Assembly (NCBI RefSeq): GCF_963930625.1
Contig: NC_089259.1
Span: 57,623,532-57,687,531, forward strand
DNA length: 64,000 bases
Direction of reading: 5' to 3'
Source of the DNA: Muntiacus reevesi
Lineage: Eukaryota; Chordata; Mammalia; Artiodactyla; Cervidae
The translations under genes and the position numbers were made by a program. The notes beneath the pieces are model-generated. The model had not been told where the DNA came from and did no database searches. It was given only the letters and a program-made list of their open reading frames with translations. Positions 35,944-47,544 of the stretch are shown here, one piece after another (the stretch's first letter is position 1; each line of letters starts with the position of its first letter).

Positions 35944-37936
35944 GTGAGTGGTGGATTTCATTAGATTGTATTATCAAAGGTGTAAATGAATATATGCCAA
36001 TATGTGGTTAAATGGAAATACTGCTTACATGTACATTTTAAAAAGTGGATCTGAAATCTCTGAATGGTAGTTTACTATTTCATCAGAAAAATTAGAATTT
36101 TAGAGGAAAATATATTATTGAGGAGCCAGTAGCATACAAAAATATTTTGCTACAAATGTAAAAATAATATCCTACTGCTATATGTAGATGTAAATACTTA
36201 AAAAAGCAGTTGTTTCAAATATAGTAATAATTCTTGTCACACAGATGCTAAAATGGGAAGTGCAGTAGTGATAAAGAAACCTGAACTTGAATCACAGATC
36301 TGTCACTAACATGCTTGTATAAAACTTGACGATTTAAATTTTGTATAATTCAGGATTATTATTTTAAATGGTACTGAGAATTTTAACCTCAAACATTTTT
36401 GGTAAGGAATTTATAAGAGTAAGTGTAAAGTCCTAGAATATGATGAACATGTCAGATTATGTATGTATTTCCCCTCACAAATATATAATGCTACCTTAAA
36501 TCACTTTTTAATAAATACAATAAAGGTAAAATTGAATTAAATTGATGATAATTAAAGCAATCCCATGTATTCCTACACAGTGTAAAATAGATAATTTTAT
36601 AATTATATTTTTAATGAAAATCCATAAAAGATAGTTGCTTTATTTTATTCACTCTTCATACAACTTCTCCTGATATAATTCTGTATGTAGGCCCCAGAAA
36701 GGACTAATTAAGTTAGATATTTCTTTTTAATTTTCATTTAGCATATAAAATAAATAAAATATTCATTATGAAATATTAATTGACCACAACTTCAGTTTTT
36801 GAGCTTGTTTTTATTTCCATCATTTCTCCCTTGAAAGTTGCCATTTAACACTACTGACATATTGCATAAGTGGAATTTTCATCTAATGGATGGATTTCAG
36901 AGATATGCATAAAATCCTGAACAGATTAAAGAAATCTTGACTTTATCAATAACCAACTTTCTCACGGTCATTAATAAACTGGTTCTGTTACATATACTGA
37001 TACACAAGGAGCCAAAATTTCCATGACACTTTTGAAGTGGGAGAGCTATCTAACTAGAAACCAGTATATACATGGGGGTAATTTAGATCTCTCGCCAACA
37101 GTGAAGACAAATCTATATTCAGAGTAAGTGATTTTTTCAGTAAGTACAAAATACAGCTCATTCCATAATGGAAGCAGTCAAATGTACCCAACCTGACTTC
37201 AGGTGGAGCTCAGTATTGGTCTTAACTGCTGACAAATTAAGTATTCATCAATTGGCCTTGGTGAGTGGAAGTCCACGTGACTGGATCCCTGCATAACTTT
37301 CATTCCTGTCACCATGGCCCCTTTGTGTTACAAGACAACTGGGAAACCACAGAGATGACTGGGGAAAGAAGCTGACTGGTATCCCAAAAATGGGGCTGAC
37401 TTAGCCTCTTTATTATTAAAATTCTCTGCTGAGTTTCTTGTGGTTTGGTGAGCATTCACAGAGGACATGCATATCTTCACAGCTTCATGCGTTTTCATTT
37501 TTCTCATTCAGTCATTGCACACACCTCTTCCCCAGATTTCTTTGTTACCAGTTCTCCAATTATCTTCAGTTTAAGTCCCTGATACAACCAAGCCCATAAA
37601 TGAACATATTATTGCCGATCTGGCCATTTCTGGCCATTTCTCTTTCAAAGCAAAGTAAACCACTAGAGTAAACCAGGCTCAAGCCTTCTCGTTCCCTGTT
37701 AATTTATATAGAGAACACCTGAGATACCTTTAGTATCTCAGGGAGACAGCAAGATTTTTAATAAAAATGGCAAAGGTGTTATACAAGAATTTCTTAAATC
37801 ATAGCAAAGGTATCTAATATTTCCTAATGAGTATAGCAGAAGAATAAAAGATCCTTCAGATAGAACTATAAGCAAAGTTTTCATGGAAGGGGAGTAGTTT
37901 AAGAATGCTAAGAGCTAAATGGGGGTATCAACACCG
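35944..37936. other. Unassigned sequence
   Basis: No gene. 37040-37720 has more even composition and no AT bias, and may be an old retroviral internal piece, but I could not identify it. It contains a 10 bp tandem duplication ('tggccatttc' twice) at 37621-37640. Confidence 0.35.
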
Positions 37937-37948
37937 TACTAAAGCAGA

Positions 37949-38182
37949 TATGTGTGTGTGTGTCTGTGCATCTGTGTGTGTTGGTCATTCAGTCGTGTCA
38001 GACTCTTTGTGATCCCACGGACTGTAGCCCTCCAGGCTCTTCTGTCCATGGAATTCTCAAGGCAAAAATATTGGAGTGAGTTGCCATTTCATCCACCAGA
38101 GAGTCTTCCTTACTCAAGGATCGAACCCAGGTCTCCTGCATTGCAGGCTGATCCCTTATCATCTGAACCACTGGGGAAGCCC
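37949..38182 (-). mobile_element. Bov-tA SINE with (CA)n-like tail and 12 bp TSD
   Basis: Antisense full-length SINE. The tail appears as a TG-rich tract (37951-37981). Body 'tcccacggactgtagccctc', B box complement 'gatcgaacccaggtctcctg', head complement 'ctggggaagcc'. Perfect direct repeats 'tactaaagcaga' lie at 37937-37948 and 38183-38194. Confidence 0.96.
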
Positions 38183-38307
38183 TACTAAAGCAGACAGGTT
38201 ATTCTACAGAGTCATCCATTACTTTGGACTGAGAAATCAGATATTAGGCAGGTATTTTGTTGCTATAGTTGCTGCTGTTTTGTCACTAATATACATGAGG
38301 TTGTTTT

Positions 38308-38515
38308 TCCCAGGTGGCTCAGTGGTGAAGAATTCGCCTGCCAACATAGGAGACTCAAAAAACTCAGGTTCGATCCCTGGGTCAGGAAGATCCCCTAGAG
38401 AAGGGAATGGAAACCTACTCCAGTAATACTTGCCTACAGAATTCCATGGACTGAGGAGCCGGGTGGGCTACAGTACATAGGGTCACAAAAAATTGGACAT
38501 GACTTAGAGAGTCAA
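38308..38515 (+). mobile_element. Bov-tA SINE
   Basis: Sense SINE with head 'cccaggtggctcagtggtga', intact B box 'ggttcgatccc', body 'gaagggaatggaaacctact' and a degraded 3' end ('aaaattggacatgacttaga'). Its TSD was not found. Confidence 0.9.
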
Positions 38516-38639
38516 CAATAAATATAAAATAACCAGCCCCAGGCTTCCCAGTATTCCTGAAATACTTTCATGGAGTAGTGTTTAAAGGAAAGTAAGTTTT
38601 GTTAGAGCCAGATGTGCCGTGCTGTTCTAAATCACTTCA

Positions 38640-38718
38640 ATGGGGATCTAACCTGTGTCTCTTAAGCCTCCTGAATTGGCTGGCAGGTTCTCTAACACTA
38701 GTATCACCTGGGAAGCTC
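38640..38718 (-). mobile_element. Bov-tA SINE head fragment
   Basis: Only the tRNA-like head in antisense, of the longer-spacer type ('gtgtctcttaagcctcctga', 'actagtatcacctgggaagc'). The BovB-related body is missing, so this is a 3'-truncated or deleted copy. Confidence 0.75.
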
Positions 38719-40029
38719 CCTAGAGTCAGATGCGTTTGTTTGATAGAGAACTGAGTGGAGACTGGAAAGCAAAAGAAATTCAGATTAGGTATAGAACCAC
38801 AGAGATGACTTCGGATTCTTTTTCCAAATATGCAAGAGGGCCAGAAATATATGCCACAAGCTGTAGCCTTCAGAGACCTTGGGAAATGAGAACAATTTGT
38901 CAAAAATAAAAATCGAGGAAAGATTGTGGCAGGGGAGCTGAAATGAACTCCAGGATTCTCAGTTGGCTTTTATTTGTTTTTGCAGAGGGACTAACCAGAA
39001 TGCTAATTCCACTTAAATTACCGAAAAGGGAGTGAACAACTGTTTACAAAGAAATAATGGGATAAAGATTTAATAAAATCTTTGTAAATTCTTCCTAGCT
39101 CTTCACCTGATGGTTTACAGCAGGCATTGAGCTGCTGATTCTTGTGAATCTCACTCTGATCATGAGTTCAATTACCTTATAATGTATTTATGTTATGCCT
39201 ATTATTTGCTTGGGGGAAAAACATAAGTGTGAAAGCTAAAAGAATCAAAATGATATTTGAAAGAATAAAGGCAACATGTCTTGACTATTTACATAACAGA
39301 ATATTTCCAAAATTTAAAGAAAAGCTCTTCTGAGTTCTAGAGATAAGAAAGATAATGATGCTGTCACACACTGCTGGTCACTATTTCAAACACCAAAGGA
39401 GATCAGGCTAATATCTTAGACAGCAATAAAGAAAGAACCATTAGACAAGACCCTAGCTCCCTGGACACAGCCTTGATTGCCTTGGTACAAACATGGAGGG
39501 ATATGCAATGCACATAATACTTTTGAAAATCACCTGAACTCTATTATTAGTCACATGCCTATCAATAATTGCAAGCAGTGACCATGCTGGGTCACTCAGA
39601 GTCATTAGCATTAGGCTGTGAGCACAGTGAACTAAAACAAAAGACAAAAAATTGGTGGCAGCCACAAAGCAGTTATATGAGTAGGCTATTCAAGGTCTAA
39701 AATTCAATATTTATGCAACTATGATAAAAAATGGAAAAACACATAAAATAGAAGAAGATATATTAGCAATCTGACTGGTAACTATTATTGGCACCATAAT
39801 ATGTTTATGGTTTTTCAATGTCATACTTAAACAATTGAAAAGTAAATTGACGTTTCTTTTCCATCCTTAATTTAAACGTTTATTTGTTATAATGCATTAA
39901 AAACAAATATACGAACAAAAACTTGTGACCATTATTTTGTTGGTTTGCCTAAGAATCTTCCCTTTTATCACCCTAACTACAAGTGATAATCAGATACTCA
40001 TACTTCCTCTGGAGAATGCACATAGTCAT
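38719..40029. other. Unassigned sequence
   Basis: No gene and no named repeat. Confidence 0.4.
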
Positions 40030-41748
40030 TTATTTACAAATATCTGTTTTCCATAGTGGCTGTACTAGTTTGCATTCCCACCAACAGTGTAAGAGGGTTC
40101 CCTTTTCTCCACACCCTCTCCAGCATTTATTGCTTGTAGACTTTTGGATAGCAGCCATCCTGACTGGCGTGTAATGGTACCTCATTGTGGTTTTGATTTG
40201 CATTTCTCTGATGATGAGTGATGTTGAGCATCTTTTCATGTGTTTGTTAGCCATCTGTATGTCTTCTTTGGAGAAATGTCTGTTTAGTTCTTTGGCCCAT
40301 TTTTTGATTGGGTCGTTTATTTTTCTGGAATTGAGCTTCAGGAGTTGCTTGTATATTTTTGAGATTAATCCTTTGTCTGTTTCCTCATTTGTTATTATTT
40401 TCTCCCAATCTGAGGGCTGTCTTTTCACCTTACTTATAGTTTCCTTTGTTGTGCAAAAGCTTTTAATTTTCATTAAGTCCCATTTGTTTATTTTTGCTTT
40501 TATTTCCAATATTCTGGGAGGTGGGTCATAGAAGATCTTGCTGTGATTTATGTCGGAGAGTGTTTTGCCTATGTTCTCCTCTAGGAGTTTTATAGTTTCT
40601 GGTCTTACATTTAGATCTTTAATCCATTTTGAGTTTATTTTTGTGTATGGTGTTAGGAAGTGTTCTAGTTTCATTCTTTTACAAGTGGTTAACCAGTTTT
40701 CCCAGCACCACTTGTTAAAGAGATTGTCTTTTTTCCATTGTATATCCTTGCCTCCTTTGTCAAAGATAAGCTGTCCATAGGTTCGTGGATTTATCTCTGG
40801 GCTTTCTATTCTGTTCCATTGATCTATATTTCTGTCTTTGTGCCAGTACCATACTGTCTTGATGACTGTGGCTTTGTAGTAGAGTCTGAAGTCAGGCAGG
40901 TTGATTCCTCCAGTTCCATTCTTCTTTCTCAAGATTACTTTGGCTATTCGAGGTTTTTTGTATTTCCATACAAATTGTGAAATTATTTGTTCTAATTCTG
41001 TGAAAAATACCGTTGGTAGCTTGATAGGGATTGCATTGAATCTATAGATTGCTTTGGGTAGAATAGCCATTTTGACAATATTGATTCTTCCAATCCATGA
41101 ACACGGTATGTTTCTCCAACTGTTTGTGTCCTCTTTGATTTCTTTCATCAGTGTTTTATAGTTTTCTATGTATAGGTCTTTTGTTTCTTTAGGTAGACAT
41201 ACTCCTAAGTATTTTATTCTTTTTGTTGCAATGGTGAATGGTATTGTTTCCTTAATTTCTCTTTCTGTTTTTTCATTGTTAGTGTATAGGAATGCAAGGG
41301 ATTTCTGTGTGTTAATTTTATATCCTGCAACTTTACTATATTCATTAATTAGCTCTAGTAATTTTCTGGTAGAGTCTTTAGGGTTTTCTATGTAGAGGAT
41401 CATGTCATCTGCAAACAGCGAGAGTTTCACTTCTTCTTTTCCTATCTGGATTCCTTTTATGTCTTTTTCTGCTCTGATTGCTGTGGCCAAAACTTCCAAC
41501 ACTATGTTGAATAGTAGTGGTGAGAGTGGGCATCCTTGTCTTGTTCCTGATTTCAGAGGAAATGCTTTCAATTTTTCACCATTGAGGGTGATGCTTGCTG
41601 TGGGTTTGTCATATATAGCTTTTATTATGTTGAGGTATGTTCCCTCTATTCCTGCTTTCTGGAGAGTTTTAATCATAAATGAGTGTTGAATTTTGTCAAA
41701 GGCTTTCTCTGCATCTATTGAGATAATCATATGTTTTTTATCTTTCAA
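40030..41748 (-). pseudogene. L1 ORF2 C-terminal half, 572 uninterrupted codons
   Basis: Longest open frame in the window. Residues 9-16 carry the RT catalytic Asp in 'ISIDAEKAF'. 'GTRQGCPLSPLLFN' is at 68-81 and the catalytic FADD at 112-115. The thumb and C-terminal region follows, and a Zn-knuckle of form C-x3-C-x7-H-x4-C is complete at C542, C546, H554 and C559. The last six codons (after 'VQPLWK') are flanking sequence. Without endonuclease, fingers and 3' UTR it cannot act alone. The lack of any stop in 572 codons shows recent origin. Confidence 0.95.
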
Positions 41749-41757
41749 TTTGTTAAT
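40030..41757 (-). mobile_element. L1 ORF2 fragment, young, both ends missing
   Basis: Antisense L1 beginning mid-RT (41757) and stopping at the Zn-knuckle region (about 40045). No 3' UTR or poly(A), and no TSD found. It overlaps the 10669-12058 fragment by about 360 bases at about 99% identity. Together the two would cover most of the post-endonuclease ORF2, but they lie 28 kb apart. Confidence 0.96.
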
Positions 41758-42840
41758 CTGGCTGATTAACTGAAACGTACTACTTCCTTTTCAAAGTTTT
41801 GTGACCTATAAGTAACATTTAAATTGTGTCACCATCCTTATTCCTTGGGCTGCTGGCTGCTTAACAGAGTGCTATCAAAGAAGCCATTGCCTCAGGCTCC
41901 ACTTTTTGCAAAACTGCCTGAGAAAGTATGACCGCCTTTACAAATATATCTAACTTCGATTTAATCAGCATGAAGAATTTTAATTTGGATAAAATGCTAA
42001 AAAAGAAGGCACAAGCTACACTGAATGCATATTTTAATCCCTTGAATTTTTAATTCTTTGGCCTTTTCTGAAGATACTCTCTTGACATAATGAAAAAACT
42101 GCATGACTAATAAGTGGTCTTTTAAAATGCCTTTTGCTGTTAATCAGTATTGTACTAATTATGTTTCTGAGTATATAATTGTCTTTGCTCTCCTGAAAAG
42201 GAAAAAGAATCAGTTTTCATGAGACAAAGATTTTGTCCTCAAATGTGAAGAAAGCAATTTCTTTAAATTCCTCAAATTATAATCATATAGGTTTCCTTGC
42301 AAACCGTAATTACACATTTCCCCTATAATTTCTCTCAGTACAGATTTAGCTCCTCTTCTGTATGATTATTGTACAGAAACAACACAATAGCTTCTTCTCA
42401 TGTGACTGCATTGTGGCTACACTCCTTGGCCCACATTCCCATAGAAGATAAGAGAAGCCAAGAAACTGGCAAGACCAAAGACATTTACAAACTATTTTTT
42501 TAATTGTTAGTTTCACAAGCCACATCTATTTGTTACCTGAATTTCCTACAAAATTATTTGATACGCTGCATATTCTCTGAGTTCCTGACAATGAAAATCT
42601 TTTAACATCAAGTCCTTAAAGCAATTATGGAAAATAGGGAATTATTGACATAAAACACAGTCTTTATCTTCCTCCACTAAATGTATTTATATAACTATTT
42701 AAAAAATCATAAAGTCTAAGAAAACATATTAACTTTCTTGACAAAACATGAGTTACTTTGTCAAAGTAATTTGAAACAATTTGATGTTCCCTGCAAAACT
42801 CACATTGAAATCTAGTCAACTCTTTTCAGTTCTTTATCAT

Positions 42841-42855
42841 ACCAGCAGGTGGCAG
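42841..42855 (+). promoter_or_regulatory. CTCF core-like motif
   Basis: 'ccagcaggtggca' (42842-42854) matches the CTCF core CCASYAGRKGGCA at every position. By my rough count a match of this strictness is expected about 0.03 times by chance in 64 kb on both strands. It is not within a recognised SINE, although many ruminant CTCF-like sites are. Binding is inference. Confidence 0.4.
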
Positions 42856-43965
42856 AATTAAGGCACAAAATTGCAAAATCCTTGAGAAAGGTAGAAATAG
42901 CCCTTTTCAGTGTCTCGGGATGGCAGTTTTAATTTCTGTGCATGCAGGTGACTCAACTCACTCAGTTCTAGACCAGAGCGGACGCAGCCCTTTCTGTGAA
43001 CTAGCTGAGGCTGTACCCTTTGATCACAAATCACTACTTTCCTGCAATAATTTTTAGCCTTTGCCATAAAGCAGATCCAAGGAAGCATATGGTGCACATA
43101 AATTTGGATCTTTTTAACACTAAGTTACACCAGGCATTCTCTGGGAGAATGACTATTCATATGAAAAAGGAAAAAGATGAAATTAATCTTCCCTTATATT
43201 ATCAAAGAGAGTTTAGTGAATAGTGCATCTTTACCTTGCTCCAGAACAAAATAGACAATAAGTTTACGGATTACATGTCTTTTGAGAAACGATTCAAGGA
43301 CTTAGTATATGTAAGCCTGCGGCTTCATTTCCATTGGAATTCTTTCACATGTTCCTAATTTATTACCTCTGTCAACAAACATACACGGCTTCGGCGGTGA
43401 AAATGTTTCCTAACTGGTTTCCCTGTAGTGTCTACTACCCTAGAGAGGGTACAGGACTGAATAGTGACTACCTTTTTTTTCAACTGTTCTAATCTCTGAG
43501 TTCTCTCATTAGGTTATTTTTCTTAAAAGGATAATCGCCTCTGCATATCTGCTTTGCAATACTTAGGAATAGTGTCTAATCAAATCAGAATACCGCACAA
43601 CACGCTAAACTATTCAAGGGATGTTCCTATAAAAACTACATCCATTAATCTCATGTTAATTAAAAGTACTGGAAAAACTGCATTTTGGTATTACCAACTC
43701 CTAAGATCTTTGTAAATATTTGTCTAATAATTAAAATGAGATAGTGGATTTAAAATGCCTGCCACATAGTCAATTTGTATATATTACATTTTAATATCTT
43801 TCCTCTATGTTGTGTGTAATCAAAATTCATGTTTTAAGTAAAATTATTTTGTTAATTAAAATACCATGGAGTGAATCTAGACATGTTCTCTATTTTACGA
43901 AAAAAAAGGAAAATATTTTAAAAGGATCATTTAGAGGGGTGTACATAATATTATCAATTGCAATA

Positions 43966-44004
43966 TTATATATATATATATATGTGTGTACATATATATA
44001 TATG
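43966..44004. repeat. (TA)n-(TG)n-(TA)n microsatellite
   Basis: Self-complementary 'tatata...tgtgtgtaca...tatata' tract, a likely length-polymorphic locus. Confidence 0.9.
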
Positions 44005-44104
44005 TAATATTTACCCACCACATATCTTGAGGGTTTGGCAAAGGCAGCAAAAGGCCAGAAAACAACAATACAGCAAATCACCAAGAGCATAATACTAACA
44101 TACA

Positions 44105-44290
44105 CTATTTACAGAGTTCTTATCATATGTCACAACACAGAAGGTAAGTGATATTTTCCTCAGTTTAATTAAACGAAAGCTCTCAGACATAAAGTAACAT
44201 ATTTATCACCCAGTCTCAGAAGGAAGAACTGGTATTGAAACCTAAGAGGATACAGTTAAAACCTGTTGCTCCTACAAGTCACAGTTCTTG
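44105..44290 (-). mobile_element. MIR SINE (diverged)
   Basis: Antisense mammalian-wide MIR: weak 'ttttcctcagttta', then 'cagacataaagtaacatatt', 'cacccagtctcagaaggaag' and 'aactggtattgaaacctaag', collinear with the MIR antisense consensus. Low identity. Confidence 0.55.
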
Positions 44291-44509
44291 ATAATGTGAG
44301 GTTCTGTGGTCACACATTTATTTTGTATTCAGTTTTGCATATCCACAATTTCAAACACATAAACTGCTACACAATTTAAATGTCGGGCTGAATTCCTCTC
44401 ATATGAATTTGTTTAAAAATAATAGTAACATTAGTATTATTCTGATTCCTCCTCTATTACACTGTAATACTCCTACTATGATTGGCAAAATAATATGATT
44501 AGTGTACAA

Positions 44510-44695
44510 GACCCACTGTTCTAGTTTTATGTATTAATATATTATTTAGTTTAATCTCTTATAATCCTATGAGGTAAGCAGTACTAATACCCTCAACAAA
44601 AATGTAAGAACTTGACCAAAATCACACAGTCAAACTGAAACAAAAATCTGAATCTACACAGTCTGAGTCCAGACCCTGTCATTTATTCTGTCAAA
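44510..44695 (-). mobile_element. MIR SINE
   Basis: Antisense MIR with 'actgttctagttttatgtat', 'atcctatgaggtaagcagta', 'gaacttgaccaaaatcacac' and 'ctgagtccagaccctgtc', including the conserved core region. Clearer than the neighbouring copy. Confidence 0.8.
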
Positions 44696-45554
44696 GAAAG
44701 TTCTTAGCAGTACAGATGCTACGTTTGTAAGGAGTTATTGACAAAGCATCTTTTGTTAGACCTGACACTTGGAAACTGTTTCATAAAGAGTTAGCAAATG
44801 TTCGTTGCCGCATCTGTAGGTGGCGAGGGCAGGAATAAAGTAAGAATCAGCAGGAAAGAACCGAATGGAGGTCATGGTTGCTAAGTGGAAAAGAGGAGTT
44901 ATGACAAAAGAATGCAGGAGAGGACTGCCAAGACAGTGAACTTGCTTTTTCACACTCATTTGACCTTGTGAAATGGCTGGACCGTTTCATTAGGACGGAA
45001 GAAAGAATGATGGCCAGTCTTAATCATGCAGTAATCTGACAAGGCAAGCTGTGAAATGTGATTTCTGAATCAGCATGTAATTGGTTTTATAAATAATATG
45101 AAAGGACTCGCAGTGGTATGAGCTTGATCAGATGGTCATGCTATACACAGTCCATGTCACATCTTGTCCTAAAGGGACTTTATGTGTAATTTTTCTACTA
45201 TGGAATCCCTTGAGTATGACTATTGTTTCTCTGCCTTAAAAGTGTAATGTCTGGTGATAAAGTTTCTTTTTAAAAATTCCTTTTTATTTATTCATATTTT
45301 CCTTCAGTTTTTATTTTTTTTAATTTCTAATGTCAGTCTTTTAAATAACATATCCCTTAAGGAGCATAGAGATCAAAGAAAGTCTTGTTAGAATTTCAGA
45401 GTATCCAAATGCCGCAAGGATAAAAGTATAATACCTAACGTTGGTATTTATTAATAATATATGATTGTCTTAATTTTCTCTTGAAATAACTTCCAAAATT
45501 TCAGGAATTTCAGTTCTGTCTATATATCTTTGGAGACCTGATTTCACTCATTTA
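44696..45554. other. Unassigned sequence
   Basis: Nothing recognised. Confidence 0.4.
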
Positions 45555-45705
45555 GGGCTTCCCTGGTGGCTCAGATGGGAAAGAAACCACCAGCAGTGCA
45601 GGAGACCCAGGTTTGATCCCTGAGTCATGAAGATCCTCTGAAGAAGGAAATGACTCCCTACTCCAGAATTCTTGTCTATCCCTAACACTTTAACTTTCAC
45701 TTTTC
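45555..45705 (+). mobile_element. Bov-tA SINE, 3' part shortened
   Basis: Sense head 'gggcttccctggtggctcag', B box 'ggtttgatccc' and start of the body, then a jump from 'ccagaattcttgtctatccc' to 'actttaactttcactttt'. Most of the Bov-A body is deleted while the pyrimidine-rich terminus remains. Confidence 0.85.
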
Positions 45706-46589
45706 AAGGCTAACACATTTCAGTTTATTTCCACTTCACTCAAATCTAAAATTTTTCATTAGTAAATTAAACATAATGAAACAAAGATATTTAAGGTAAG
45801 CATGTGTCAATGTAAATGCTTTACTTGCAGTGGTCTTTTCTTATCAAAAAGCACTGCAAATGAGCAAAAATGATTCAAATGTGAGATGCAAATTGAGTTA
45901 AAAGTGCTTGAATCCATTATACTTTTTGGTCAGAGTATCTGGGAAGCTCCAATTGAGTACTTTTATCAGATCTTTAAAAACACTTTATAAATGGCAGCAA
46001 ACTTTCCAAAAGAAAATTAGCCATCCAAAGAATGGGCATATTTATGTGTTAATGTGTGTTTTAACCGTTCTCTTTCTATTGGGCTCTGTTAGAATTAGAG
46101 AAAATCTTGAAGTAGCGAGGAATAGGGTCTTATAAATAGAAGGACAAATATTGATTGATTCTGATACTACAGGTGTCATTTCTAAGGAAGATAGAAAAAT
46201 GCTCATCCTAGAATGAGATAAGAAGATCAAAAAAGATTTTTTTTCTTTAACGTGACTAAACCTAGGTTAAGAGTAGAACATTTAAGGTGCCATGACACTA
46301 ATATCACATGTTTGCCATAGGTAACTTATTTATCAAAGGGATTTCTTTATCTCACCTGGTCCAACAATGCCCCAGTATCTAATGAACAATCCAGGACTGA
46401 CAATGTAGCTTGATGATGTCATCAACACATGGGTGTGTTTTATCTTTCTACTTTACCTACCTTCCATGGATGTTACATTACATCCTCTTCATATTCAAAA
46501 AGTAGTTTGGAATCTCCAACACTGCAAAGACACTGCAAACCAGAGAGTTTAGAAGAATAAAGACAAAACAAATGCTCATGCTAGCTGAG
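45706..46589. other. Unassigned sequence
   Basis: Nothing recognised. The left arm of the foldback repeat may begin slightly inside this stretch (from about 46540). Confidence 0.4.
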
Positions 46590-46882
46590 ATAGAGAGACA
46601 TAGACAGAGATTGACTGGTACAACAAGACATGTAAAGATATATGTTTTTTCATCACATGCAAGTATTTATGGTTTCATTTACTGTTTTTTCATTCTGTTC
46701 ATATTTTTAAACTTTCAAGTATCTTTTGTGGCAACCCAGCTAAGTACCTTCATAAAATTCACCGTTTTTTTTTTTTGTTTGTTTCTTTTACTCCTTACTA
46801 CTAGAATATCATGTTTCTTGGAGCAGCAGGCTGTGGGGGGGTGGTGCAGAGGGTGATACGGTGAGCAAAGAGCCCGAATTAA
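46590..46882 (+). repeat. Left arm of a large inverted repeat
   Basis: Complementary to 46992-47231 plus about 47556-47600. Long matching blocks are 'gacatgtaaagatatat', 'tcatcacatgcaagta.tta' (with 'tttttt' before it), 'attctgttcatatt.ttaaa', 'cagctaag.acc.tcataaaa', 'ctactagaatatcat' and 'gcaaagagccc.a.attaa'. The arms differ by indels: about 30 bases present only in the right arm, a poly(T) and a G-rich insert only here. The spacer (46883-46991) is not repeated. The two arms face each other as a hairpin. Confidence 0.85.
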
Positions 46883-46991
46883 GAGAAATCAGATTGTCTG
46901 GAAATTCCAGTGGTAGACTTCCACTTACATCTATCTGTCACAAGTATGTTGCATCTCCTTTCATTGTTTAAATGAAGCCTGCAGAATCATT

Positions 46992-47231
46992 AATCTGGGC
47001 TCTTTGCTGCTTCCCCCCAAAATATGATATTCTAGTAATAAGGAGTAAGAAAATGATGGATTTTATGAGGGTGCTTAGCTGAGTTTGACACAAAACACTT
47101 TATATTTGTACATTTAAGAATAAACATGTAATTTTAAGAATATGAACAGAATAAAAGTACAGTAAAACCATAAGTACTTGCATGTGATGAAAAAAAATTA
47201 TATATCTTTACATGTCCTGTAACATCAGTCA
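46992..47231 (-). repeat. Right arm of the large inverted repeat
   Basis: Reverse complement partner of 46590-46882. Its outer end is interrupted by the BovB at 47232-47544. After the BovB, the TSD copy 'aacatcagtca' and the pyrimidine-rich 'gtctctttctatttctgtct' continue the complementarity with 'agacatagacagagattgac' of the left arm. The fold therefore existed before the BovB arrived. Confidence 0.85.
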
Positions 47232-47544
47232 ATCAGTCCATCCTAAGGCAGATCAGTCCTGGGTGTTCATTGGAAGGACTGATGCTGAAGCTGAAACTCC
47301 AATACTTTGGCCACCTCATGCGAAGAGCTGACTCATTGGAAAAAACCCTGATGCTGGGAGGGATTGGGGGCAGGAGGAGAAGGGGACAACAGAGGATGAG
47401 ATGGTTGGATGGCATCACCGATTCGATGGACATGAGTTTGAGTATATTCCACGAGTTGCTGATGGACAGGGAGGCCTGGCGTGCTGTGATTCATGGGGTC
47501 GCAAAGAGTCGGACACGACTGAGCGACTGAACTGAACTGAACTG
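47232..47544 (+). mobile_element. BovB LINE 3' end with 11 bp TSD
   Basis: Sense BovB fragment from 'cagtccatcctaaggcagat' to the tail 'actgaactgaactgaac'. Perfect direct repeats 'aacatcagtca' lie at 47221-47231 and 47545-47555 (overlapping the tail by a base or two). An 86-codon sense frame encoding 'LQYFGHLMRRADSLEKTLML' is still open, so it is a fairly young copy. Confidence 0.96.

Larger units (their letters stand above)
41758..44104. other. Mostly unique sequence
   Basis: No repeat I recognise over more than 2 kb apart from a (TA)n/(TG)n tract. This is the largest low-repeat stretch with mixed composition. Short frames exist but none has a domain. A CTCF-like motif lies at 42841. Confidence 0.45.
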
